From: Candidatus Obscuribacterales bacterium
Lineage (GTDB): Bacteria > Cyanobacteriota > Vampirovibrionia > Obscuribacterales > Obscuribacteraceae
Direction of reading: 5' to 3'
Assembly: GCA_019752635.1 (NCBI GenBank)
Contig: JAIELX010000005.1
Span: 1 to 64,000 of the forward strand
Length of the DNA: 64,000 nucleotides
The position numbers and the translations under genes were made by a program. A model generated the notes under the pieces. It ran no database searches, was not told the origin of the DNA, and worked only from the letters and a program-made list of their open reading frames with translations. Shown in pieces: positions 1-9,610 of this stretch. Within the stretch, counting starts at the first letter, position 1. Each line of letters starts with the position of its first letter.

Positions 1-552
1 ATGAAAGAGTTCGGCAAACTTTCAGCCAATGCCATGTCCAAGCCTGATTCCGGGCAAGAGCAAGGCTCGATGAAGTCGATCGGTCGTCAACTTATTGACG
101 TGCAAGCCGTCGAAAACATCATCAAGGCTGGCGAAAAGCGCGAGAAAATCGGTTCCGGTCTCACGACCGCCCGTGTCATCAGCGCTGCTCGCGGTGAAGG
201 CATCAAGACTTTGCTCAGCAAAATCGATACGTACGAAGGCGTTGTCGGCAGTCTAATCGTAGGACACGACGGTCTCGTCATCGCATCGACGTTGCAGGGT
301 GGTATCGATAAAGACATGATGGGAGCACTTTGCTCCGCTCTTCACAGTCACCTTGATATTGCCGCGAAGAAGCTGGAAAAAGGTAAATTGCAGCAAGTCG
401 TATTTCTGGGACAGTCGCCGAATAGCCCCGATACCAAGCTCACAGTTCTCACTGCTGTGGCTGTAGGTATCCTGGCTGTATTCGTCGACCAGTGCCAAAT
501 GGAACGCCTTGACGGTCTGCTTCAAGCAATCGAAACGACCGTCAAAGGTTAG
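1..552 (+). CDS. Roadblock/LC7-domain protein (possibly 5'-truncated)
   Basis: About the last 115 residues form a roadblock/LC7-type domain: an amphipathic helix, then strands such as GSLIVGHDGLVIAST and a C-terminal half rich in small hydrophobic residues. Bacterial roadblock proteins are small dimerising platforms that usually partner with Ras-like GTPases (MglA/MglB type), but no GTPase gene is visible here. The N-terminal 60 residues are polar and look disordered. The first ATG is the first base of the window, so the true start may lie upstream. A strong bidirectional terminator follows the stop codon. Domain call fairly sure; partner and role unknown. Confidence 0.72.
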   Translation: MKEFGKLSANAMSKPDSGQEQGSMKSIGRQLIDVQAVENIIKAGEKREKIGSGLTTARVISAARGEGIKTLLSKIDTYEGVVGSLIVGHDGLVIASTLQGGIDKDMMGALCSALHSHLDIAAKKLEKGKLQQVVFLGQSPNSPDTKLTVLTAVAVGILAVFVDQCQMERLDGLLQAIETTVKG

Positions 553-571
553 TTCGAACCAAAGTACAAAG

Positions 572-609
572 AAAAAATCCGGCTTCGAAGGAGCCGGATT
601 TTTTTTTTA
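572..609. terminator. Bidirectional intrinsic terminator
   Basis: A perfect 9-bp stem (576-584 with 592-600, AATCCGGCT/AGCCGGATT) is followed by eight T on the plus strand and preceded by six A, which become a T run on the minus strand. It sits between two convergent genes and can end transcription of both. Confidence 0.9.
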
Positions 610-634
610 ACTGCAACTCTGCTACACCGAAAAA

Positions 635-1099
635 CTACAGCGTCTTGATTAGCTCAAGGAGCTTTGCGTTCTCAGGCATGCCCTCGTGGATATGTTTGAT
701 GATACCGTTCTTGTCAATAACGAACAGCATGCGGCTTGCCGTCGCACGTCCCTCTGTGACCGCACCATAGGCTCGACCTGCTTGCGCTTGATCGTCTACA
801 AGGAGCTGTTGCTTGAGGTTGTATTTACTTGCGAACTTTTCGTGTGCGCTTGCATTGTCGCACGAGATTCCGAAAACCACAGTGTCCGCTGCCTCAAAGT
901 GTTTGAGATCGTCGGAGAATGCACACATTTCTTTCGTGCAGCCTGGCGTATCATCTTTGGGATAGAAAGCCAGAATCACGTTCTTCTTTCCGCGAAATTC
1001 GCTCAGGCTTACAGTCCCTGACGGGTAGCAAGGAAGGGAAAATTGCGGTGCCTCTTGTCCGGGCTTAAGAGCTGCCGTGGTTTCACGCGGTGAAGTCAT
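635..1099 (-). CDS. bcp: Thiol peroxidase, Bcp/PrxQ-type peroxiredoxin
   Basis: Reduces hydrogen peroxide and organic hydroperoxides using a peroxidatic cysteine, with thioredoxin as reductant, in the cytoplasm. The family signature PKDDTPGCTKEMCAFSD is present, with the two cysteines five residues apart as in atypical two-Cys Bcp/PrxQ enzymes. Length (154 aa) is typical. I place the start at the ATG at 1099, because GGAGG lies 6 nt upstream; a TTG four codons earlier overlaps that ribosome binding site. It lies downstream of dsbD on the same strand with an 88-nt gap, so the two may form a thiol-redox operon. Confidence 0.93.
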   Translation of the reverse strand: MTSPRETTAALKPGQEAPQFSLPCYPSGTVSLSEFRGKKNVILAFYPKDDTPGCTKEMCAFSDDLKHFEAADTVVFGISCDNASAHEKFASKYNLKQQLLVDDQAQAGRAYGAVTEGRATASRMLFVIDKNGIIKHIHEGMPENAKLLELIKTL

Positions 1100-1187
1100 G
1101 AAAACCTCCAATTCGAACAGGGGAACGTGTCATTCTTGCACGAGCAGCGCCTCGCGTCATTAACTCCGGAAGAACCGCAGCCTGAGG

Positions 1188-3188
1188 CTATTTCGAAGGA
1201 CCGGCCTCGTCCAGCTTGCTTGTCACTGTGGTTGTCGATGAGATTGCATCCGGTAAGACTATGGCTTCGGAAGGTCGACCGGCAGGAAAGATAACGTAGA
1301 GCGGCACGCCGGAGCGACCGAATTTTTGAAGTAATTTGGTAATTTCGGGATCCTGGCTCGTCCAATCGGCTTTCAGTGGTACCACATTTAGTGCTTTCAT
1401 CTTTTCGATTACCGGTCTGGTGTTGATGAAAGTCGCTTCGTTTGCTTTGCAAGTCAGGCACCAGTCGGCAGTGAAATCGACAAATACGGTCTTGTTCTGT
1501 GCAATCTGTTTGTCTAGCTCCGCAACACTAAACGGTTTCCATTGGATGCCGTCTTCCGAATTTTGCCCTTCTGAAGATGCATGTTTTGCTATCGCAGGAT
1601 TCGTCGATAGTATTGCCGGAAATGGCTTCAATAGAGCGAACCAGCCAGCAGCTACAATTGCCGCTGCGATGGACCAAACTGTAATCTTGCGCGTATCGGA
1701 TGCTGTGAGATCCACATACCGACCGATCAACCAGGCGGCAAACGATAGCACTACCAGGAATGCCACCACTGCCATAGCCGCATCGATTCCTACTTGCTTG
1801 CCTAACACCCACACCAGCCAGACGACCGTGGCCAGCAATAAAAATCCCATGGATTCCTTGAAGGTTTCCATCCAGGTTCCTGGCTTCGGCAGGTACTTCA
1901 TCCATTGTGGTTGTGCCGTGAGCAGGATATAGGGAGAAGACATTCCCAGACCGATGGTGAGGAAAACCGAGAGAATAACCCACCACGGTTGAGTGAAAGC
2001 AAAACCGAGGGCGGTGCCTAAGAAGGGCGCCGAACAGGGCGTCGACAGGGTCGTTGCTAGCACGCCCTTGAAGAATGTGCCGCCCAAACCTTCGCCACTG
2101 GCTAACTTGTCGATTTCGGATTGTCCGGCGCTCAATGAAAAATAGAACAAGCCGAACATTGCAAGACTGAACACCGTGACGATGCATGCCATGGCAAAAA
2201 CGAAGACTGGATATTGGAATTGGAATCCCCAACCGACTTTCTGACCGGCGCTCTGAATGGCAACGACGATGCCGCCGAGTGTCAGAAACGAAGCGAGAAC
2301 TCCGGCGGTGAAGACCATTCCATGTTGAAAAACTTTTTTCGGATCATCGCCTGCTTGCTGCATCAATCCAAATATCTTGATTGAGATGACAGGCAGCACG
2401 CACGGCATTAAATTCAAAATCATGCCGCCGATAAAAGCAAAGAGGAATACTCCGAGCATTCCTCCTTGAACTTCTACCCGGGAGCCTGAGCTGGCGCTTT
2501 TAAAATCTTGATCCAAAACGCTCTTTCCGGAGGAGCTTGTTGCCGCCCCCGGAGGTTTTGCGGCCCCATCGTCCGTGATTTCGGATGCGCTGCCGTTGAA
2601 GTTAACTTCTGCAAACTTGTCTGCGTTGATAACCGTTGCCTGCGGAGCGACAGTCATTGTCATTTCGACTTCTTTGTCGCCCGGTATGCAAACGTCCTGG
2701 CAAGTCAGCCACTTTACTTTCGCTTTAAATTTGAGGGTCTCGCCGGTTTTCAATGTTGCCGGCGGAGTGATGGTTGCTGCCATGACGGTTTTGTCGGAGT
2801 AACCATATGTGGTGATACCACTGTCGGAAAATTTGTGTGGACGTTGCCACATCAGCTCGGAAGCTGTGAAGCCTGTTGGAAGGGTCCACTGGACTCTTGT
2901 TGGCATCCCTGCTTCGCCGCTTTCCTTATAGTACGTATGCCAGCCCTTATCCATCGCCAATTCGATTCCAAGTCGAAAAGGCTTGCCTGCTACCACGTTT
3001 GAGGAGTCGGCAATGATTGACGGGTGGGCGTAGGGCGGCTTAAGAGCTTGTCCTTGGACCGGGGCTGATTCTTCTGCCCGGACCGTGTTATTGGCAGGTA
3101 GTATTCCTGCCAACACCCAGAAACCAATGATGCTGCTCAACAAAGAAATGAAAAGTCTTGCTCGGCGATTGCGCACAATTTTCGGCAT
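1188..3188 (-). CDS. dsbD: DsbD-like thiol:disulfide interchange protein
   Basis: Moves reducing power from cytoplasmic thioredoxin across the inner membrane to periplasmic thiol proteins. The 666-aa protein has the full three-part layout: a signal/anchor segment (about 12-35), a periplasmic DsbD-alpha-like domain (about 50-190) and a CcdA-type multi-helix membrane domain (about 245-530) with the cysteine-proline motifs NLMPCVLP and STPCSAPFLG. A C-terminal thioredoxin-like domain carries the active site ADWCLTCKA (C577, C580). The ATG at 3188 precedes a good signal sequence. The peroxiredoxin gene follows on the same strand. Confidence 0.92.
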   Translation of the reverse strand: MPKIVRNRRARLFISLLSSIIGFWVLAGILPANNTVRAEESAPVQGQALKPPYAHPSIIADSSNVVAGKPFRLGIELAMDKGWHTYYKESGEAGMPTRVQWTLPTGFTASELMWQRPHKFSDSGITTYGYSDKTVMAATITPPATLKTGETLKFKAKVKWLTCQDVCIPGDKEVEMTMTVAPQATVINADKFAEVNFNGSASEITDDGAAKPPGAATSSSGKSVLDQDFKSASSGSRVEVQGGMLGVFLFAFIGGMILNLMPCVLPVISIKIFGLMQQAGDDPKKVFQHGMVFTAGVLASFLTLGGIVVAIQSAGQKVGWGFQFQYPVFVFAMACIVTVFSLAMFGLFYFSLSAGQSEIDKLASGEGLGGTFFKGVLATTLSTPCSAPFLGTALGFAFTQPWWVILSVFLTIGLGMSSPYILLTAQPQWMKYLPKPGTWMETFKESMGFLLLATVVWLVWVLGKQVGIDAAMAVVAFLVVLSFAAWLIGRYVDLTASDTRKITVWSIAAAIVAAGWFALLKPFPAILSTNPAIAKHASSEGQNSEDGIQWKPFSVAELDKQIAQNKTVFVDFTADWCLTCKANEATFINTRPVIEKMKALNVVPLKADWTSQDPEITKLLQKFGRSGVPLYVIFPAGRPSEAIVLPDAISSTTTVTSKLDEAGPSK

Positions 3189-3286
3189 GGGGCCCCCGTG
3201 AACCTGCTGCTGTACATTCTACCGATTTCGAGTGAGATTGGGAGAACTTCAACAATCGGGACCGGAGACCCCATTGCAACTTTTGG

Positions 3287-3475
3287 CTATCTGCCCGGAC
3301 GGACGATCTCCGGACCGTTGCGCGGCTTAATCTTCACTGTGCCGTCTTTGTAGCGCGTTTCCGACGAGCCGTCGTGGTATTGCGTTGATTCCCGTAATCC
3401 GGACGTATCGTTTCGGCGTAACTGCGAAATCCCCTGTGGGAGAGCCTCTTTACTGTCGTTGCTCTGGCGGGTGGT
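3287..3475 (-). pseudogene. Coding-like frame past the glucosidase stop, no start codon
   Basis: Downstream of the glycosidase stop, a different minus-strand frame stays open for 62 codons and ends at TAG (3287-3289). Its end is strikingly protein-like (YHDGSSETRYKDGTVKIKP). It contains no ATG or TTG, and its only GTG lies about 13 codons from the end. It overlaps the last nine codons of the glycosidase in another frame. It may be the remnant of a gene, or the original C-terminus of an upstream reading frame lost by frameshift. I do not recognise the family. Confidence 0.3.
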
Positions 3476-4922
3476 TCACGATTCCGTTGTGAGCGGCAAT
3501 TTCAGCATACACTTTCGCGCTCTTGCGCATTGTGCGTTCCAGTGTCGGGTAAGACACTCGTACCAGCCCAAAGCGAGCACGCAGCCCCTCCGCCCACTCA
3601 AAATTGTCCGTCAACGACCAGTGCAGGTAGCCTTTAACGTTGGCTCCACGAGTGATGGCTTTGTAGAGGCTGAGTAAATGTGATTTCAAATAGCGAACTC
3701 GTCCATGGTCTTCCAGCGACCAGTCTCCCTCAACCAGGTCGGCTTCGAAGATCCCGGCATGGCCGTTTTCGGTGATGTAGATCTCTCTGAGCGCTCCTTT
3801 GTGATCCGTTCTGTAGGGACGAAGCTCGTGCACAAGCAAATCGTACAATCCTTCAGGATAGGACTCCCAGCCTAGTCCCGACGTTTCGTTTTCGACCATG
3901 TTGCTTTTGGCACCAAAAAACTCCAGCGGCCACTTGCATTCGAATTCGCAAAACTGGCGAGTGTAATAGTTCACGCCAATGAAATCCAGAGTATCTTTCA
4001 AGCCAGGGATCTTGCATGTCAACTTGCGTACGCGGTGATCGATCAGCGATATGAGCGGGAATGTCAGTTCACCGGTGTGAAGGGCGCGCATGAAAGAGTG
4101 ATTGAAAATGCCGTCTCTCATGTGGCAAACAAGCCGATCCATCGGATTGAACTTATTGCGCGGCGTAAACTTCATCCAATGGTGCGTAACGCTGACTTTG
4201 GCTTCGGGGCACACATCGTGGATGACTTTGTGTGCTCGTTGGTGACCTATCAGTAGGTTGCGGACGCATTCGAAGCCCTTTAGATAATTCATGTTGTAGC
4301 CGGGCGGCCACGTTCCGGCAATGTATCCTTGATACACGTAAGCTAACGGTTCGTTGATGGTCAGCCAGAAATCGACGTATTCGCCGAGTTCCTCCGCTAT
4401 GAACTTGGCGAAGCGCTCAAACTCATCAAGCGTTCTTTCATTATTCCAACCGCCAATTTCGGCCAGCCAGTTCGGCAGGCAAAAGTGGAAGAGAGTCAGA
4501 AAAGTCTTGAATCCACGCTCTTTGAGCAGAATGAGCATCTCTTTGTAAACCAGGAGAGTCGGATCGTCTTTGCGATATTCATGACCTGGCTCCGGGCACA
4601 TGGCGGGCCAATTGATGCTGATCCGAAAGCTGTTCATGTTTAGCTTTTGGGCGAGCTCAATGTCTTCCTGATAGCGCTTAAAGAATTCGCATGCCCGGTC
4701 TGCCGTGGAACGGTCAAGAATCTTGCCGTCCAAAGTTGTCCACATCGCCCAATCAGAAAGCCTGTTGGTGATCTCTCCGGGATGCCCTTCGACTTGAAAG
4801 TGGGAATTTGCTACTCCCCATAAAAATCCTTCCGGAAACGAGAACACGTCTCGCGGTTCAGGGGGAGCTGCCTCTGAGGCTATCTTTACTGATTCTTGAG
4901 AATTTTTTTGTTGTGGGATCAT
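3450..4922 (-). CDS. Glycoside hydrolase family 1 (beta-glucosidase-like)
   Basis: Retaining beta-glycosidase of family 1, probably cytoplasmic because no signal peptide is seen. Seen: the N-terminal signature FPEGFLWGVANSHFQVEG, the acid/base motif TINEP (E191) and the nucleophile motif YITENG (E385). The C-terminal aglycone-site region NFEWAEG is also typical. At 490 aa it is slightly longer than most members because of a 25-residue polar N-terminus. The usual HW before the acid/base region is HF here (LTLFHFCLP), so substrate preference is hard to predict. The ATG at 4922 fits the family start, but no strong ribosome binding site precedes it. Confidence 0.9.
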   Translation of the reverse strand: MIPQQKNSQESVKIASEAAPPEPRDVFSFPEGFLWGVANSHFQVEGHPGEITNRLSDWAMWTTLDGKILDRSTADRACEFFKRYQEDIELAQKLNMNSFRISINWPAMCPEPGHEYRKDDPTLLVYKEMLILLKERGFKTFLTLFHFCLPNWLAEIGGWNNERTLDEFERFAKFIAEELGEYVDFWLTINEPLAYVYQGYIAGTWPPGYNMNYLKGFECVRNLLIGHQRAHKVIHDVCPEAKVSVTHHWMKFTPRNKFNPMDRLVCHMRDGIFNHSFMRALHTGELTFPLISLIDHRVRKLTCKIPGLKDTLDFIGVNYYTRQFCEFECKWPLEFFGAKSNMVENETSGLGWESYPEGLYDLLVHELRPYRTDHKGALREIYITENGHAGIFEADLVEGDWSLEDHGRVRYLKSHLLSLYKAITRGANVKGYLHWSLTDNFEWAEGLRARFGLVRVSYPTLERTMRKSAKVYAEIAAHNGIVNHPPEQRQ

Positions 4923-5017
4923 AGTTTAGATACGATGAGAAGCTGACTTTTCAAATGTTGTACTACGACATGAAAGCGCCTTTATTTAGGAAGGCAAGAG
5001 ACGGCGGTAAAGCCGAC

Positions 5018-5023
5018 TATAAT
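5018..5023 (+). promoter_or_regulatory. Possible -10 box
   Basis: A perfect TATAAT lies 100 nt upstream of the glycosyltransferase start, in the 200-nt gap between divergent genes. No convincing -35 element is found 16-18 nt upstream, so this is weak support for a plus-strand promoter. Confidence 0.3.
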
Positions 5024-5122
5024 GGTGGGCGCTGTCCTCTCGGAAACTAGTTAACGGGTCTTTGAACACAGAGTTCAGCACCTATTGCCATCTTACCTCT
5101 CATTGGTTGAATTTAACAACAA

Positions 5123-7684
5123 ATGCCCTCGGAACCGGCACTCAAACAGGAACTGCTTATCACCTCAGACTCTTCCGGTTCTTCAGGGGCGGTGGAATCT
5201 TCGCTCAGCTCGAGAATAGAGGGCGATGCGGTCCAAAAGTTAAGGGACCAATTCTCCGGTCCGAGTCGCCTGCAGTCGGCATTTTCTCGCCATTCTGCTG
5301 CTTTGGCGATTGTTACGATAGTTTTGCTCAACGCTTGTTGCTTCGCAAAAAGCCTCCATGGTTACTTCTTTGCTGATGACTTTGTGCACGTCAGTTACCT
5401 TTTCGATGTGTTCAACGGTCATTTCGGACGCTTGTGGGAAAATTTTACGGGCAACTGGATGCAAGCCAGTGGAACGCAGTTCTATCGCCCTTTCATTACG
5501 TTGACCCTGGTGCTCGACTATTGGCTCGGCTCCGGAAGGGCGTCCTTCTTCCATCTGAGTAACGTAATCTATCAGACCGGCTGCAGTGTATTTCTCTTTC
5601 TGACCTGTCGCCGACTGCTCAGCCAGTACGAGCCGTTGAGGGCTACGGTAGCGGCTTTCCTTGCCGGCGCGCTTTTCTCTGTTTACCCTTTGCACTCCGA
5701 AGTTGTGAATTGGGTGATCGGCAGGGTTGACAGCGTCTGTTTGTGCTTCTTTCTCTGTTCAAGCTGGCTGTATCTGCGATACAGGCAGTCGGGAGGGGTA
5801 CTCTCACTGGCTGGCTCCTTAATTGCGTTCGCCGTTTCACTCATGTCTAAAGAACCGGCGGCGATACTGCCACCGCTTCTGGTGCTGGTTGAACTGACTC
5901 GGACGCCGGAGCCGGACAAACCTGCATTAGGATGGTGGCAAACTTGTTTGCGTACTTTGCAGGCGACATTGCCTTATTGGCTGATGTTGGGCGGGTATCT
6001 GATTGTTCGCTGGATGGCGCTGGGTACAATGGTCGGGGGCTACTCGGGTTCAGTTGGCGAAGGCTTCAATCAGTCGATTATTGAGCGGCTTTTTCACCAG
6101 GGATCGTTGCAGCGTATCTTCTTTCCCTTCAACGCCGAGCTTTTTTCACCGGGTGATAAGCTGCGTAAGATTCTTCCACTAATTTACGCTTCGGCCATTG
6201 GCTGTTTTGTCGTGCGTTCCATTCTTAACCGTCGACTGGCAAGCGGTCTTAAGTATCCGCTCCTTGCCGCCGGTTGGTTCTTACTGTCCCTGCTGCCGGT
6301 ACTGCAGGTCTTCAATATCACGGACACGCTGCAGTGCAGCAGGTTTGCCTATGCAGCCACGGCGCCGTTGTGCTTGCTCCTTGCCGTGCTGTTAGTTCCG
6401 TTACAAAGTGATCGCGTCGCTCCCGCACCGGTATCCTCCGCCATGTCCTGGATTCCCTGGCGGTCCGGGTTTTCGCTGTCCGGACTTTGGTGGGCGGTTT
6501 CGATATTGCTTTCGGTCTCAGTCTTTTCAATCTATATCGCTATGACCTTGCGAAATAATCTGCCCTGGTCACGTGCGGCCAACCAGGTGAAATCTTTCAG
6601 GAACCAGCTTGAAAGCCATTGCGCACTGTTGCCGAAGGGGCGCAAGCTGTTGCTGCTCAATGTGCCGGATCGCATCCAGGGCGCTCACATGATCTACAAT
6701 GGCGCTATGCTCGCTGTACTTGCGTCGCCACCACTGACGAAGCCTTGTGTCAATGATAAGGTTTTGAGCTTCGAGCCGATAAACTATGGTGATTCCAATC
6801 TTGTAGACCCCTGGCGGGTTCGTGCGGAGCTCTCGAGGTCCGACGCCTTGTATTGGTGGGATATGTCGAGTCTCAAGATGGTCCGGCTGCCTTTGAGCAA
6901 GCAGGACATTTCTCCGACAAATTTGTCGTTCAACCTTCAAGATACTACTGGTAGTGATTCTTCGGTAACAACCAGATTCCTCTCCCCCCGGCTTGATCTG
7001 CCCGCTCTTGGCTGTGATTTTGTCGAGTGCAGCGTCAGTGTGCCGCGCCTGCCCGCTGGCTGCGTGGCGTACCTGCAGCTCTTCTGGACTGGAGACGTCA
7101 CTGCAGGGTTCAAGGCTGCCAACTCTGTGGCTCTATCGCTCAATTGCGACGGCGCGTCGCATACTTATCGGTTTCCGGTTTCGCAGTACAAAACCTGGCT
7201 GAAAGAGAGAACGATTTCGCGCGTCTGCGTTGAGCTGAACGGTCGTTCTGTAAACGGAGAGCCGCAGCGACTTGATTCAGCGAAATTGACTACAATATCC
7301 TTCAGGGGCGGGAGCGCTCTTGTTCCTCGCTTGCAGCGGTCGAAGGAGAGCGTCCGGGGGAACGACGGTGTGCAGCAGCTCAGCGGAACGGCCTGCGAAT
7401 TTCAGTTTGATTGTTCGTCACTTCCGGGCGTCGCTACTGCTCGGTTGGAACTATCGAGACCAAACTGCTGGTTCGAGCACTATTCAGGCAATCTACAAGA
7501 CCTGGAGCTCTCGAAGCATTCACTACGGACTATCGACTTTGAGCGGGCATCGGGCAACTTTGAGCTGCGCCCTTCCGATTTTCCGCAATCAGGCTTTTAT
7601 CAGATACGAGTTGCCGGACTGGACAATAGGGGCGCTGTCGTTGGTTACACCTCGACGCCGATAAATCTGCAAGTGTCTCGATAA
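5123..7684 (+). CDS. GT-C-type membrane glycosyltransferase, TMTC/PMT-like
   Basis: An 853-aa integral membrane protein. After a polar 55-residue N-terminus come about ten hydrophobic segments (61-490). The first external loop holds FFADDF (D85, D86), matching the acidic catalytic motif of GT-C enzymes that use polyprenyl-phosphate sugars. The stretch YPLHSEVVNWVIGRVD resembles the loop of TMTC/PMT-like O-mannosyltransferases. The last 330 residues are soluble and beta-rich with no motif I recognise. It probably transfers a sugar from a lipid carrier to protein or envelope glycan at the outer face of the membrane. The two kinase genes follow within 80 nt; acceptor unknown. Confidence 0.7.
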   Translation: MPSEPALKQELLITSDSSGSSGAVESSLSSRIEGDAVQKLRDQFSGPSRLQSAFSRHSAALAIVTIVLLNACCFAKSLHGYFFADDFVHVSYLFDVFNGHFGRLWENFTGNWMQASGTQFYRPFITLTLVLDYWLGSGRASFFHLSNVIYQTGCSVFLFLTCRRLLSQYEPLRATVAAFLAGALFSVYPLHSEVVNWVIGRVDSVCLCFFLCSSWLYLRYRQSGGVLSLAGSLIAFAVSLMSKEPAAILPPLLVLVELTRTPEPDKPALGWWQTCLRTLQATLPYWLMLGGYLIVRWMALGTMVGGYSGSVGEGFNQSIIERLFHQGSLQRIFFPFNAELFSPGDKLRKILPLIYASAIGCFVVRSILNRRLASGLKYPLLAAGWFLLSLLPVLQVFNITDTLQCSRFAYAATAPLCLLLAVLLVPLQSDRVAPAPVSSAMSWIPWRSGFSLSGLWWAVSILLSVSVFSIYIAMTLRNNLPWSRAANQVKSFRNQLESHCALLPKGRKLLLLNVPDRIQGAHMIYNGAMLAVLASPPLTKPCVNDKVLSFEPINYGDSNLVDPWRVRAELSRSDALYWWDMSSLKMVRLPLSKQDISPTNLSFNLQDTTGSDSSVTTRFLSPRLDLPALGCDFVECSVSVPRLPAGCVAYLQLFWTGDVTAGFKAANSVALSLNCDGASHTYRFPVSQYKTWLKERTISRVCVELNGRSVNGEPQRLDSAKLTTISFRGGSALVPRLQRSKESVRGNDGVQQLSGTACEFQFDCSSLPGVATARLELSRPNCWFEHYSGNLQDLELSKHSLRTIDFERASGNFELRPSDFPQSGFYQIRVAGLDNRGAVVGYTSTPINLQVSR

Positions 7685-7763
7685 TTACACCCGCGCCGCA
7701 TTTTGTCGGAATCTCGATTCCCGGGGACTCCTCGGGGGAATATGGTTCTGGGGATCGCGGGAA

Positions 7764-9590
7764 ATGCAAGCGCAAAAGAATACTCCCGAAGAAGTTTACC
7801 TCAGTCTGACCCGCGAACTCGGGTTGGACGGTCGTTACGCGATCCTCTCCCGTATCGGCTCCGGGGGAATGGGCCAAGTTTTTCTTGCCGAAGATCGTGT
7901 ACTTGACCGCAAAGTGGCCCTCAAGGTCCTTTCCTGGCATATTGGACTTACTGAGGAGTCTAAGAGCCGCTTCTTGCGTGAAGCAAAGGCGCTTTCCACC
8001 CTCAAGCATCCGCACATTGTGCGCCTGCACTCTTTCGGCTTAGGCAACGGAACGCCCTATCAGATCATGGACTATCTTGTCGGGCAGAGCCTGGCGTCGA
8101 GACTAAAGGGCGGTGGAGCCCTTTCAAGAGACGAGTTTCGGGCTGTGTTCCTTCAGATCGCCAGTGCAATGGAGCATGCCTGCGATCAAGGACTGGTGCA
8201 CCGCGACATCAAACCTGGCAACATTTTTTTATGTAGCCAGCCTGATGATTCAACTCACGCCGTGTTATTGGACTTTGGTATCGTGCGTAGTGTTGAGGGC
8301 GACTTCGAAAATAATACCGTCACTGCCACCGCGGCGGCGCTGGGAAGCCCGCTGTACATGAGTCCGGAGCAGTGTCGGGGTGCAATGGTGGACAAGCGCG
8401 CCGACATCTATTCGCTTGGGTGCGTGATGTTTGAATGCTTGACCGGTTCGACTCCATTCTCGGGTTCAAGTGCCGTGGCAACTATGTTCAAGCAGATGAA
8501 TGAGAAGCCACCGCTGCTGAACGCCTATGCCGGTGGAAGACCTGTGCAGTCCGACCTGGCGTCTTTGGTCATGCAATGTTTGGAAAAGGACCCGGCTTCC
8601 AGACCCGGTACTTTTGGCGAACTTATTGAGCGTATTGCCGACGACGACGCGCCTCATAACGTCAAGTATCGGCCTGTGAAAGTTGGGCTTAGACAAAGGC
8701 GATTGGTCGTTTCTGCGGTCGTGGTCGTTGCGGTGGTACTTCCTGTGGTGGCATCGTTCGTGCCGGCACCCGAACGGGGGGAGCCACCGCTGCCTGTAGG
8801 GACCTCCGATGGCGATTCGCGGCAGCAAACATTGAGGGCGCACCAAGAGATAGATCGATTGTGCCGACGGTTCCCTAATGAACCGAAGGAAACGCGCCAG
8901 CGATTGGCTTTTCGAATCTGTCAGCAAGCAAAGACTTTAGCGAAGTATTACATCGACCACCTGAAGGATTTGGATGGCGCTGAAAGGCTCTATTCGCAGG
9001 CAATGCCATATGCCCGAGAGCAAGATTCATTGCATCAGGCCGTTGCCGAGCTTTACCTATTGCTCTCGGAGCTGTCCGCCAATCGCGCAAGAGGAGCCGC
9101 CGGAGACCTAAGGGCTTTTGCATACGAAAGATCGCGCAAGCTGGCCAATCAGGCCGTGGCTGAAGCAATTTTGAGCGACAGTTATAAGATGCGGATCCAA
9201 TCGCGGATACAACGCACCGAACTATTGCTGGAAACCAATAGAATCGAAGAATCGCAGCAGAGCTTTCTCGACCTGATGCGAGCATGGTCCGAAGTGACTG
9301 CGCCGGATGCTCAGGAAAAGACTTCTCGCCGTATGGGCGAATTTTTTGATAAGTACTACATTCTCGCAACGAAGTATCTTGATCCTGCTCCAGCAGAGCA
9401 GGGGGTGATCGCGAAAGTCTTGATAGATGTCTGTGATGAACTTGAACGACGCGATTTTACGGAAGGCTTCGACGATCGCGTGTCCTGCGCCTTGAAGTGG
9501 CTGGACAGGGCGGAACACTCCGGAGCAAAGGTTGAGGAGCGGTATAAGCAGCGATTGAAAGCTCTGCAAAACAGGAGGAGTCGCTCCTGA
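7764..9590 (+). CDS. Membrane-anchored Ser/Thr protein kinase
   Basis: Hanks-type kinase of the bacterial PknB/Stk family. Residues 24-290 form the kinase domain with all key features: glycine loop GSGGMGQVF, VALK lysine (K54), HRDIKPGN (D148), DFG (D170) and GSPLYMSPEQ in the activation segment. One membrane helix (about 308-328) is followed by a 280-residue helical extracytoplasmic region with TPR-like alternation but no classical PASTA repeats. Catalytically complete by sequence. It lies immediately before a second kinase of the same design, with the junction at 9588-9611, so the two are almost certainly co-transcribed paralogues. Confidence 0.92.
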   Translation: MQAQKNTPEEVYLSLTRELGLDGRYAILSRIGSGGMGQVFLAEDRVLDRKVALKVLSWHIGLTEESKSRFLREAKALSTLKHPHIVRLHSFGLGNGTPYQIMDYLVGQSLASRLKGGGALSRDEFRAVFLQIASAMEHACDQGLVHRDIKPGNIFLCSQPDDSTHAVLLDFGIVRSVEGDFENNTVTATAAALGSPLYMSPEQCRGAMVDKRADIYSLGCVMFECLTGSTPFSGSSAVATMFKQMNEKPPLLNAYAGGRPVQSDLASLVMQCLEKDPASRPGTFGELIERIADDDAPHNVKYRPVKVGLRQRRLVVSAVVVVAVVLPVVASFVPAPERGEPPLPVGTSDGDSRQQTLRAHQEIDRLCRRFPNEPKETRQRLAFRICQQAKTLAKYYIDHLKDLDGAERLYSQAMPYAREQDSLHQAVAELYLLLSELSANRARGAAGDLRAFAYERSRKLANQAVAEAILSDSYKMRIQSRIQRTELLLETNRIEESQQSFLDLMRAWSEVTAPDAQEKTSRRMGEFFDKYYILATKYLDPAPAEQGVIAKVLIDVCDELERRDFTEGFDDRVSCALKWLDRAEHSGAKVEERYKQRLKALQNRRSRS

Positions 9591-9610
9591 GTTTCTTTAA
9601 TGTTGATACT

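Noticed and set aside
5240..5695. Minus-strand frame of 151 codons inside the glycosyltransferase gene
   Set aside because: Antisense to a clearly coding frame with conserved motifs; no start signal or family features.
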